From positions 93,574 through 157,573 of the forward strand of contig JALHNH010000011.1 in NCBI GenBank assembly GCA_022843625.1: 64,000 bases of DNA, given 5' to 3'. Every line of letters starts with the position of its first letter. The first letter of the stretch is position 1. Both the position numbers and the translations under genes were made by a program. Shown here piece by piece: positions 32,621 through 40,711 of this stretch. The notes beneath the pieces were generated by a model. The model had not been told where the DNA came from, did no database searches, and saw only the letters and a list, made by a program, of their open reading frames with translations. The stretch is from Bryobacter sp. GTDB taxonomy: Bacteria > Acidobacteriota > Terriglobia > Bryobacterales > Bryobacteraceae.

Positions 32621-35600
32621 ATGATGTCTTACAGGCGAGCAAGCCTGGGTATGCCATTTCTGCAGTCTATTGTTGTTGTTCTGGCGTTCTCATACTCTTC
32701 TCTACTCGCGCAACAAGCTGGCCAGCAGCCCCCGGCACCTCAAACCCCGGCACCACAGCCAGCCAAGCCCAAACCCGCGAATCCATTTGAAAATGTTCCT
32801 TCGTCCACTCCAGTAGAAGCGCCGAAGCCGGAGCCTCAGGCCCCCGCCAAGCCAAAACTGGAGAACCCCGGCCAACCCGCACCAGCGGCGGTAGCCACTC
32901 CAGCCCCATCTGTGGGTGACACTCCATCTGAAGACGTAATCGAAGCCATTGAGTTCCGTGGCTCACGACGCGTCCCCCAAGACACCCTCCGCGCCCTGAT
33001 CATCAGCAAAAAGGGTGACAAATACAGCCAAGACTCGCTCAATCGAGACTTTATGGCCCTTTGGAACACCGCACGCTTCGACGATATTCGACTGGAGCGT
33101 GAAGCAGGCCGCACCGGCTGGATCATCCGATACGTAGTAACGGAGCGCCGTGTGGTTCGCTCAATCAAATACGACGGCATGAAGTCGATCACAGTATCGG
33201 AAATTTTGGATCGCTTCAAAGAACGCAAGGTTGGTCTTCAGGTTGAACAACAGTATGACCCCAACAAGATTCAACGCGCCTCGAATGTTTTGAAAGAATA
33301 CCTGTCGGAGCGCGGCCGTCAGTTCGCAACCGTAACCCCTGAAATTCGTCAGATCCCCCCATCCTCACTTGAAGTCAATTTTAGAGTGGCTGAAGGGCCC
33401 AAAGTAAAGGTTGGAAAAATCGACATCCAGGGCAATAAAGTGTTCAGCGATGCAGTTGTCCGCCGCGCTATGAAGAACCTCCGTCCTGTCGGCATCCCGC
33501 GCTCTATTCTTCTCGAAAATCTATTCGCGAAGACCTACGACGCAACAAAGCTTGAAGAAGATATGAGCCGGGTGCAGAGCTTCTATCAAGAAAAAGGCTA
33601 CTTTACAGCGAAGGCGAGCGCCGAAGATCCCGTTATCAAGGATGTAGGCGGAAGCGGACTACGCATTCCAGTGCTCAAACCGAACAAGCCCGGGAAGCGT
33701 GCCGACTTCCGGGTCAACATTGATGAAGGTCCGAAATATCGCCTCGCCAAGTTAAACCTTGTGGGTGTTAAGTTCTTCCGCGCGCCTGAGGAACTGTTTA
33801 GCCGCGTACTCGGAATGGGCGAGGGCGATGTCTTCTCTACAGCCAAGCTGCGCAAAGGTCTTGAAGATATGCGCAAGCTTTACGGTCAATTTGGATTCCT
33901 TGATTTCGTGCCCGAACCTGGTTTTGAGCCAGACATCAAGAACGGAAAGATCGACCTTACCCTTAACGTCGATGAAGGCAAGCAGTTTTTCGTTCGCCGT
34001 ATCGACTTCGCTGGCAACACCACCACCCGAGATAAAGTCATCCGTCGCGAAATTCTACTCGACGAAGGTGACCTATTCAACTCCCGCCTCTGGGAAGTTA
34101 GCCTTTTGCGCCTCAACCAGCTTGGCTACTTTGAAGTACTCAAAGAAAACGAAGCGGCAAACATCACCCGCGACACCAAGAACAACACCGTTGATATCAC
34201 CCTTAAGGTGAAAGAACGTGGTAGAAACTCAGTTCAAATGTCCGGCGGCGTCTCTGGCATTGCCGGTAGCTTCGTTAGCTTCGGCTACTCCACCAATAAC
34301 TTCCTCGGCCTTGGCGAGACTCTCTCGCTCGACACCCAGCTCGGCGACCGCATTCGATCAGCGACGTTCGGCTTTACCGAGCCCTACTTCCTCGATAAAC
34401 CGATCCAAGTCGGCTTCACAATTTTCTATCAGCGCTTCAACTACGACCAGGGCCGCGAAGTTTCGCTCTTCTCAGGACGAAATCTGACCCAGCAATTCGA
34501 TTCACTCGGGCGCGAAAATCTGTTGAACTATTCGTCAAACGGCTATGGCTTTACGGCTTATGCATCGACGCTTCTGCGTCGCAGCTTCGCCCGTGTTGGC
34601 GTTACCTACAGTTTTAACACCTCGAGGTTCGACCCCACCACCACCGCTGCCCGCACCTACTTCGAAGCGGTAAACTTCCAGAACCTGGACGGTCCGAACC
34701 AGCTCTCGGGCATTCGTACCTCGTCGATCGTTCCTAACTACTCGTACAATACGGTCGACCATCCCGTCACCCCATCGCGAGGCAAATCGATCTACATCTC
34801 TTCCACCTTTGCAGGCTCGTTTCTGGGTGGAAATGTAAACATGATTGAACCCACCATCGACTTCAAGTATTTCCGGTCTGGTTTCAAAAAGGGCCACGTA
34901 ATCGGCGTTCACACTCTAGGACGCTTCATTACGGGTTACGGCGGCAAGACAGCACCCCCGTTCAACCGCTTCTATATGGGCGGCGAAAACGACATCCGCG
35001 GCTTCGACATCTGGGGCATCAGCCCCCTCGCTTATATTCCAAGCAGCACGACAGTACCCGTGCTGAACGAAGACGGCAGTGCTCGTATCCAGCGCACCAT
35101 TGGCAGCAACGGTCAGCTCTTCCTCACCCAGGTAACCCAAAACATCCCCACCTACCAGATTATTTACCCAGGTGGCGATACGCAGGGTGTCGGCAACTTT
35201 GAATACCGCATCCCAATCTTTGGACCAGTTGTCCTGGCCGCCTTCGCCGACATCGGCGTCAACCGCATCAGCCGTTCTAACGGCCTCAACCTGAACCCTG
35301 GTCGAATCGACAACCTCAATGCCCAGTTCCCACAGGCTGGCTTTGAAAATAAGGCCTTCCTGATCGACTTTACCCAGAAGCCCCGCATGTCCACCGGCCT
35401 TGAAGTACAGATCATGATGCCGGTTGTGAATGCGCCCTTCCGCTTCTACTACGCCTTCAACCCCCTCCGGGTAGACGACTTCATCCAGCCGCCTATCGCA
35501 GCTGACCGGTCGTACTTCCCGAACCAAGCCACCTTCATCAATTCGATTGCCCAGTTTGGCCAGGGCAGCCCGTATCGCGAGAGACAGAGAATCTTCCGCT

Positions 35601-35623
35601 TCACGATCAGCCGCACATTCTAA
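32621..35623 (+). CDS. bamA: outer membrane protein assembly factor BamA, with proline-rich linker
   Basis: 1000 aa. After the signal peptide (ends about residue 31) comes an unusual 70-residue Pro/Ala/Lys-rich segment (PQTPAPQPAKPKPANPF, PVEAPKPEPQAPAKPKLENP) before POTRA 1. Five POTRA domains follow from about 105 (IEAIEFRGSRRVPQDTLRA ... FAGNTTTRDKVIRREILL), then the beta-barrel from about 535, with the lid-loop motif region FYMGGENDIRGFDIWGI and the terminal strand ending in F (FTISRTF). BamA inserts outer-membrane proteins. It is about 200 residues longer than the E. coli protein. ompH follows 41 bases downstream. Confidence 0.95.
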   Translation: MMSYRRASLGMPFLQSIVVVLAFSYSSLLAQQAGQQPPAPQTPAPQPAKPKPANPFENVPSSTPVEAPKPEPQAPAKPKLENPGQPAPAAVATPAPSVGDTPSEDVIEAIEFRGSRRVPQDTLRALIISKKGDKYSQDSLNRDFMALWNTARFDDIRLEREAGRTGWIIRYVVTERRVVRSIKYDGMKSITVSEILDRFKERKVGLQVEQQYDPNKIQRASNVLKEYLSERGRQFATVTPEIRQIPPSSLEVNFRVAEGPKVKVGKIDIQGNKVFSDAVVRRAMKNLRPVGIPRSILLENLFAKTYDATKLEEDMSRVQSFYQEKGYFTAKASAEDPVIKDVGGSGLRIPVLKPNKPGKRADFRVNIDEGPKYRLAKLNLVGVKFFRAPEELFSRVLGMGEGDVFSTAKLRKGLEDMRKLYGQFGFLDFVPEPGFEPDIKNGKIDLTLNVDEGKQFFVRRIDFAGNTTTRDKVIRREILLDEGDLFNSRLWEVSLLRLNQLGYFEVLKENEAANITRDTKNNTVDITLKVKERGRNSVQMSGGVSGIAGSFVSFGYSTNNFLGLGETLSLDTQLGDRIRSATFGFTEPYFLDKPIQVGFTIFYQRFNYDQGREVSLFSGRNLTQQFDSLGRENLLNYSSNGYGFTAYASTLLRRSFARVGVTYSFNTSRFDPTTTAARTYFEAVNFQNLDGPNQLSGIRTSSIVPNYSYNTVDHPVTPSRGKSIYISSTFAGSFLGGNVNMIEPTIDFKYFRSGFKKGHVIGVHTLGRFITGYGGKTAPPFNRFYMGGENDIRGFDIWGISPLAYIPSSTTVPVLNEDGSARIQRTIGSNGQLFLTQVTQNIPTYQIIYPGGDTQGVGNFEYRIPIFGPVVLAAFADIGVNRISRSNGLNLNPGRIDNLNAQFPQAGFENKAFLIDFTQKPRMSTGLEVQIMMPVVNAPFRFYYAFNPLRVDDFIQPPIAADRSYFPNQATFINSIAQFGQGSPYRERQRIFRFTISRTF

Positions 35624-35664
35624 GTAACTGTTTTGATAAGATTCTGAAAGAGAAATCCAAGTAA

Positions 35665-36264
35665 ATGAGCATTTTCGTTAAAAACATCCTGGCCGGCGCT
35701 GTTGTGTTCGGTCTTTCCGTCTCTGCCTTCGCGCAGAACAAAGTGGGCACCATCAATATTCAGCAGGCCATTGTCTCCACCAAAGACGGGCAGAAGGCAG
35801 CCGCTGAACTACAGACTCGTTTTGAGCCGCGACGCAAGGAAATTGAAAAGTCCAATGCTGGCGTTCAGGCCCTCCAGGCTCAGTATCAGAAACTCGGCAC
35901 GGTTGGCAGCGACGAAGTAAAACGCAAGCTGCAAACTGACATCGAAATGAAGACCAAGAGCCTGCAACGCGAAAGCGAAGATGCACAGGCCGAATTCGAT
36001 CAGGAACAGCAGAAGGTTTTGAACGAACTGGGCGGCCGGATCATGCAGGTCATCAACAAGTATGCCACCGACAACGGTTTCTCAATGATCCTCGATATCA
36101 GCTCACCGCAAACCCCAGTCATCTGGGCGTCCAACACCCTCGACATCACCAACGAAGTGATCAAGATCTATGACGCGAACGCTCCTTCGACGATGGCAGC
36201 CCCCGCAGCCCCGAAAACTGCAGCTCCCGCAGCTCCCAAGACTGCACCTCCCGTCAAGAAGTAA
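35665..36264 (+). CDS. OmpH/Skp family periplasmic chaperone
   Basis: 199 aa. Signal peptide to about residue 23 (FGLSVSAFAQ), then NKVGTINIQQAIVSTKDGQKAAAEL and a long coiled coil (residues about 45-125) rich in K, E and Q: the tentacle helices of Skp. FSMILDISSPQTPVIWA closes the body. The tail is a Pro/Ala repeat (two copies of APAAPKT then PPVKK), resembling the linker of the neighbouring BamA. It holds unfolded outer-membrane proteins in the periplasm and shares a transcription unit with bamA. Confidence 0.9.
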   Translation: MSIFVKNILAGAVVFGLSVSAFAQNKVGTINIQQAIVSTKDGQKAAAELQTRFEPRRKEIEKSNAGVQALQAQYQKLGTVGSDEVKRKLQTDIEMKTKSLQRESEDAQAEFDQEQQKVLNELGGRIMQVINKYATDNGFSMILDISSPQTPVIWASNTLDITNEVIKIYDANAPSTMAAPAAPKTAAPAAPKTAPPVKK

Positions 36265-36282
36265 GCGGCCTTAGAAGCCGCT
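36264..36282. terminator. hairpin AGCGGC-cttagaa-GCCGCT at ompH/mutarotase junction
   Basis: A 6-bp GC-rich stem starting on the last base of the ompH stop codon, with the convergent gene's stop codon in its loop. No T-tract follows on either strand, so it may support the stronger hairpin at 36302. Confidence 0.35.
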
Positions 36283-37233
36283 CGTCCGAATCCAATAGCT
36301 CTCGCGCCAGGTCATTCCTGGCGCGATTGTTTTGTAGCTTCCAGGAGTATTGAACGCATTTGTTGGTGCCGTCATCGGCTCAAAACAAATAAAGGCCTGG
36401 CCAGCCGGCGCGTAGACTACGCCAATCGGATAATCGTTGCCGTAAATCACTTCAATTGCCTGCGACTTCCCCTTCACCCGAAACGTAGCATTTTCTTCCA
36501 ACCCACCGAATACATCGTCGAGCACCACACCCTTCAGTTTCATTCCCTTCGGATATGGGTTTGGTTTCTTCTCCCCGGTCGGGATCAACTTCGGAGACAA
36601 AACAAGCAAGTCCTTTGCCGGGATCGTCACCTCCCATTCATCCCTCGGTGCATCGCTCAACTGAAAATAAGGGTGATAACCAATCGCAAGTGGCATCGGC
36701 TCCGTCGCCAGATTCTCGACGGCGGTAATCACTTCAAGTGTTCCCGCCGTCAATTTGTAAGTCAACTCAATCCGATGTGGGAAAGGAAACTGAGCCAGCC
36801 AATCCGGCTGCTTCGAACAATCCAGCGTCATTCGAACCAGAGCGTGGTCCTTCTGCGCTGACACTTCTTTCACCTGCCAGAGCTTCGTGAAGGTTACGAG
36901 ACCGTGAATTGGGTTTTTGTTCCCATCGAGGCGCAGGTTCCCCAATGCACCATTGAGCAAGTACTCCTTGCCGTTCACTTTGTAGCTCATCCCCTCAATA
37001 CGGTTCGCCCAGGGCGACAACAACGGATTGCCGAGCAAGCGGGGTTTGGACACCAGTTCCCCGACACCGACGCCGGGAGGTCCCCAGAACACCTTCTTGC
37101 CATTTACGTGGAAGTCATAGGAGTTTGCCCCGAAACCAGGCGCAACGGCTACTTCACTGTTGCTTTCGACTTCTGTCAGCCGCACCACCGGCTGTCCGTC
37201 TTCACTGGTCTGTACCGCGCGATATTGTGCCAT
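36271..37233 (-). CDS. aldose 1-epimerase family protein
   Basis: 320 aa galactose-mutarotase-like fold. Key residues are visible: NPIHGLVTF with a catalytic-type His, AIGYHPYFQLSDAP with the second His, and FICFEPMTAPTNAFN with the catalytic Glu. It interconverts anomers of an aldose; sugar unknown. Last of a three-gene unit with the phosphohexomutase and the small Cys protein, which points to sugar metabolism. TAAGAT lies 6 nt before the ATG inside the end of the upstream gene. Confidence 0.85.
   Translation of the reverse strand: MAQYRAVQTSEDGQPVVRLTEVESNSEVAVAPGFGANSYDFHVNGKKVFWGPPGVGVGELVSKPRLLGNPLLSPWANRIEGMSYKVNGKEYLLNGALGNLRLDGNKNPIHGLVTFTKLWQVKEVSAQKDHALVRMTLDCSKQPDWLAQFPFPHRIELTYKLTAGTLEVITAVENLATEPMPLAIGYHPYFQLSDAPRDEWEVTIPAKDLLVLSPKLIPTGEKKPNPYPKGMKLKGVVLDDVFGGLEENATFRVKGKSQAIEVIYGNDYPIGVVYAPAGQAFICFEPMTAPTNAFNTPGSYKTIAPGMTWRESYWIRTSGF
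36302..36334 (+). terminator. intrinsic terminator downstream of bamA-ompH
   Basis: TCGCGCCAGG and CCTGGCGCGA form a perfect 10-bp stem with a 5-base loop, followed by TTGTTTTG. It is 38 bases after the ompH stop and lies inside the coding sequence of the convergent mutarotase gene, encoding I-A-P-G-M-T-W-R. Confidence 0.7.
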
Positions 37234-37239
37234 ATGCCT

Positions 37240-37245
37240 ATCTTA
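37240..37245 (-). promoter_or_regulatory. -10-like box TAAGAT, 6 nt before mutarotase start
   Basis: TAAGAT on the minus strand six bases before ATG 37233; it overlaps the TAA stop of the upstream gene. Because the gene is internal to an operon, this may be coincidence or a secondary leaderless promoter. Confidence 0.25.
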
Positions 37246-37638
37246 AGGCTTGCGGTCCGGCGTGTTGGGGTCCTTAGGATCGAGCTTGGTATCTTCCTGG
37301 CAACACCAGCACTTGCCAGGTGAATAGGTACGGATGTAGCAGATCTCACACCAATAGCTCACCCCTAACCGCTCTCCCTTTATGAAGGTATAGACCGGCT
37401 TGGTATGGATTCCATCGATCTCGAAGCTTCCATCCCCAGTTGTCGCGCCTTCCACCTCAAGCTCCGCTCCGATCAACCGCTCGTCATCTAGCACCTTTGC
37501 GACAGCTTCATCGCCCATCAGCGCAACAGCCTTATCGCCAACCATTAGCTTTCTACCCGCCATCAACTTGCCGCGCAGGCGTTTCCCTTCAGCGCGCAGC
37601 AACAAAGCCGAAAATAGAAATAGGGCACGGCGTCTCAT
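37243..37638 (-). CDS. small secreted protein with cysteine cluster
   Basis: 131 aa. A signal peptide (RRRALFLFSALLLRAEG) precedes a small beta domain (GRKLMVGDKAVALMGDEA, ERLIGAELEVEG) and a C-terminal segment SYWCEICYIRTYSPGKCWCC with five cysteines, which could bind a metal or form disulfides. Family not recognised. It begins at an ATG that shares a base with the stop codon of the phosphohexomutase (TGATG) and ends 9 bases before the mutarotase, so it is co-expressed with both. Confidence 0.65.
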   Translation of the reverse strand: MRRRALFLFSALLLRAEGKRLRGKLMAGRKLMVGDKAVALMGDEAVAKVLDDERLIGAELEVEGATTGDGSFEIDGIHTKPVYTFIKGERLGVSYWCEICYIRTYSPGKCWCCQEDTKLDPKDPNTPDRKP

Positions 37639-39164
37639 CACTTCATTATGCTCTCTAGTCGCCGCAAGATCCCTCCAGGGGAAATTCCTGCCTCTGCGAT
37701 CTCATCCGCACGCTGCTGCGTATCGGCAACTGCATAAATACGCAACTCGTCAGCATTCCCCGATGGCCGCACATGAGCCACGTCGCCACTGGAAAAAATC
37801 ATCCTCACCCCATCCGTCTTGTCAATTCGATCCAGCGAGCTGAAGCCATGTCTCGCACCAAAGAACTCAGCAATGGTCTCGGGCGTGAGGCCCTCCAGGA
37901 TCTTCAGGCTTGTTGCTCGAGGAAAATCTTTGAGCAGGGCCGCCTTGCTGAACCGTGCCGGCAGCCGATCCAACAGGTCACCAAGGGAGCCCCCCTCTGC
38001 TGCGAACAAAGCACACAACAAGGGAAGGAATGCATCCCTCGTGGCAAGGGCCCGCAGATTCGGCAAGTCGGAGCCAAGCAGGAAACCACCGTTGGCCTCC
38101 CAGCCACAAACTACCTTCTTGCCCTGCGCAATCGCGTCTTCCATGCCTGAAATCACGTAAGGCGACCCGATTCGCGTCTTCGGCATTAGCACCCCAGCCA
38201 ACGCACCCCGGTCAATTGCATCATTGCAGCTTATCGGCACCACTACCGCGTCCGCATGTAGATACTCCGCCACAACCATCCCAAGCAAATCGCCACCGAA
38301 GAAGCGTACCTTCCGGTTGGCATCCACTCCAAGGAGTAGCGGTCGATCACTATCCCCGTCGATCGAGGCCACCGCATCATAAGGTCCATCCACCAGAGCC
38401 TGAATCGCCGCAAGTTGCGAAACCTCAATGTTCTCTGTGTCGATAGGAACAAACACATCGCTACGGCCCGCAGCGACCACCTCGGCACCTAAACGCTGCA
38501 ACAGATCCACAAGCATGTCTCGGCCAACGGCTGAATGCTGATAGACCAAGATCCGACGGCCTTTGAGCGATTTGCCAGCAAAAAAATCGAGATAACGATC
38601 GAGATACATCCCGGCGGCAGCCGTAGTCGCTTCGGGCAGTGGAGGAGGCGACGCCTTGAGTTTCCCTTCTGCGGTAAACAATGACAATTCGGCGGCTTCG
38701 TCGTAGATGCCCTGCCGTACCTTTGCCACGCAGGCATTGATTGGCCCTTCGTGGTGCTTGAGCAATTCACCGCGAGACGTGTTTAGCTTGTAGCCATTAC
38801 GGTTGAAAGGAATGTGACTCCCGGTGATCATCAGCGAGCCCTTTCCTTGCGCAAGAGCGTAGTAAGTAAGAGCCGGAGTAGGAATCCTGCCGCAGTTCAC
38901 GGGATTCATCCCCGCCGCACGCAGCGCCTCCACAGCCGGAATAGCTAAATCGGGTGAACTTGGCCTCAAGTCTGAGGCTAAGTAGAAGTCATCGCCAACC
39001 AGAATCCCGCCTTCGGACTTTGGTAGCGAAAGCAAATACTCCACTTCGGCCAGGACGTTTATGTAAATTTCCAGTGGCGTTAGGTGAATGATCTCTCCTC
39101 TTCTGCCACTGGTGCCGAACTTCAGCTCAACCGGGTCATATGAAAGCGAAGAAAGCAAAGTCAC
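37638..39164 (-). CDS. phosphoglucomutase/phosphomannomutase
   Basis: 508 aa, alpha-D-phosphohexomutase fold. FGTSGRRGEI starts the protein; the phosphoserine loop is MITGSHIPFNRNGYKL (Ser116), the metal loop is SIDGDSDRPLLLG (269-274), the sugar loop is CGWEANGGFLLG, and the phosphate-binding loop near the end is RPSGNADELRIY. It exchanges phosphate between C1 and C6 of glucose or mannose and feeds sugar-nucleotide synthesis, possibly for the exopolysaccharide. GTG start at 39164. Confidence 0.9.
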   Translation of the reverse strand: MTLLSSLSYDPVELKFGTSGRRGEIIHLTPLEIYINVLAEVEYLLSLPKSEGGILVGDDFYLASDLRPSSPDLAIPAVEALRAAGMNPVNCGRIPTPALTYYALAQGKGSLMITGSHIPFNRNGYKLNTSRGELLKHHEGPINACVAKVRQGIYDEAAELSLFTAEGKLKASPPPLPEATTAAAGMYLDRYLDFFAGKSLKGRRILVYQHSAVGRDMLVDLLQRLGAEVVAAGRSDVFVPIDTENIEVSQLAAIQALVDGPYDAVASIDGDSDRPLLLGVDANRKVRFFGGDLLGMVVAEYLHADAVVVPISCNDAIDRGALAGVLMPKTRIGSPYVISGMEDAIAQGKKVVCGWEANGGFLLGSDLPNLRALATRDAFLPLLCALFAAEGGSLGDLLDRLPARFSKAALLKDFPRATSLKILEGLTPETIAEFFGARHGFSSLDRIDKTDGVRMIFSSGDVAHVRPSGNADELRIYAVADTQQRADEIAEAGISPGGILRRLESIMK

Positions 39165-39202
39165 CCCTTTATTCTCGCTAATCTCCGCTGCATACTGTCA
39201 AC

Positions 39203-40711
39203 ATGCAGTCGCTTGCGATTAGTCTATTTCTTTTGCTCAGCTTCAAACTCTATGCCCTTGAAGTTTCAGGCAAAGTACTCGACGTCTCGACAGGCAAGCC
39301 AATCTACAAGGCAACTGTTTTCTTCGGTAAAGAGTCAGGAGTACCCATCGGCGTTATTACCGATCGTGAAGGGGCATTCAAGGCGCAGGATCTTAGTGAA
39401 GGCCTGTACATGATTGCTGTTGCATTGAAGGGCTATATGCCTTACATCCACGGAGCCCCCATTCCCCAGAGTCCAGGCCGCCCCTTTTTGCTCAATGAGA
39501 AATCGGCAGAAAATCCACTGCTATTCCGAATCATTCCCACCGCTGCCATTTCCGGTAAAATTCTCGACGCAGATGGCGACCCGGTTGAGTGGTTGACAGT
39601 GATCGCGTTGCGCGAAACAGAGCGCAGTGGGCGCACGGAATGGCTCCAACAAGGTGCTGGCCGCTCAGACCCCGAGGGCAACTACAGTATTTCCGAACTG
39701 CCGCCTGGAAAATACCGGCTGCTTACTCAGGGCGGTCGAACCCCGTTCCCCAACAAACTATTTCCAGCAACCTGGTATCCGGCCTCCGGCACCTTTCGTA
39801 TCCACAACGGAGACAAACTGCCCAACACCAACATTGATCTCCGGCTTGCCACTGCACACCGGCTCAGTGGTCGCCTGATTCCTCCAGCCGGCGATGAAGC
39901 CAAAATGTACTCTGTAAGGCTCATGCCGCGCGATGCCCCACTTACCCTGCTTGGCCTTGTGAATCCAAGCGTCACAATGCGCACCTCCACGGGTGAATTT
40001 GAAGCCAAAGGAGTACCACCCGGTGATTATATTTTGCAGGCCGTGCGGGAGGACATGTTTACCCACGAAGTTGCACTTCGCATGAATTTGAGCGTCTTCT
40101 CAGACCAGTTAGACTTGCTGATTGGCCCGCGGCCATTGCTTGCGCTGGCCGGCAAGATCGAGATGGCAAAAGGCAGCCCAACGGTGGACCCCGGCAAGTT
40201 GCAGATTACTGTTCAGGCAATTGATACAGACCTGGCCAGCACTGTGCGGCCAACACCGGTTGATCCGGACGGCGCATTCCGGATCGATAACCTCTCGAGC
40301 GCCCGCTACAGGCTCAGCGTCAACGATTTGGCTGGAGTCCCGCTGATCGTGGAAACACCGGAGATCGATTTAGGTCAAGGCCTGCCCAATCCATTTGTGC
40401 TTCGCGTAAGCGCAACTATGCCGATGGTGAAACTGCGCGCCGCCAATCCCGGGGCAGCCTTTGTTGCGGTGCTGAATGGACCAATGAAAGCTTTCCGGCA
40501 AACTGCTTCCACGGTTTTACACTTGGAACCAGGCCGCCATAGTCTACTCACGTTTGGAGACATTGACGTGAGCTTGCTCAGTGATCCTGCCGTGGTCAAC
40601 AAATTATTATCAATGGCGAAAAGCATTGAGCTCAAAGCCGGCGACAGTGTGGAGATCGAAGTCCCGACACTGTCCCACGAGCAGATTGAAAAGCTAAACC
40701 ATCCGCTTTGA
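39203..40711 (+). CDS. secreted protein with carboxypeptidase-regulatory-like domains
   Basis: 502 aa. Signal peptide to about residue 19 (SLFLLLSFKLYALE), then a series of prealbumin-like domains: VSGKVLDVSTGKPIYKATV at the start, ISGKILDADGDPVEWLTVIA near 118, and LSGRLIPPAGDEAKMYSVRL near 222, each ending in the G-x-Y segment (LSEGLYMIAV, LPPGKYRLLT, VPPGDYILQAV). No peptidase or transporter domain is attached. CATACT lies 6 nt before the ATG. Overlaps the GMC oxidoreductase gene by 18 bases tail to tail. Confidence 0.8.
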   Translation: MQSLAISLFLLLSFKLYALEVSGKVLDVSTGKPIYKATVFFGKESGVPIGVITDREGAFKAQDLSEGLYMIAVALKGYMPYIHGAPIPQSPGRPFLLNEKSAENPLLFRIIPTAAISGKILDADGDPVEWLTVIALRETERSGRTEWLQQGAGRSDPEGNYSISELPPGKYRLLTQGGRTPFPNKLFPATWYPASGTFRIHNGDKLPNTNIDLRLATAHRLSGRLIPPAGDEAKMYSVRLMPRDAPLTLLGLVNPSVTMRTSTGEFEAKGVPPGDYILQAVREDMFTHEVALRMNLSVFSDQLDLLIGPRPLLALAGKIEMAKGSPTVDPGKLQITVQAIDTDLASTVRPTPVDPDGAFRIDNLSSARYRLSVNDLAGVPLIVETPEIDLGQGLPNPFVLRVSATMPMVKLRAANPGAAFVAVLNGPMKAFRQTASTVLHLEPGRHSLLTFGDIDVSLLSDPAVVNKLLSMAKSIELKAGDSVEIEVPTLSHEQIEKLNHPL

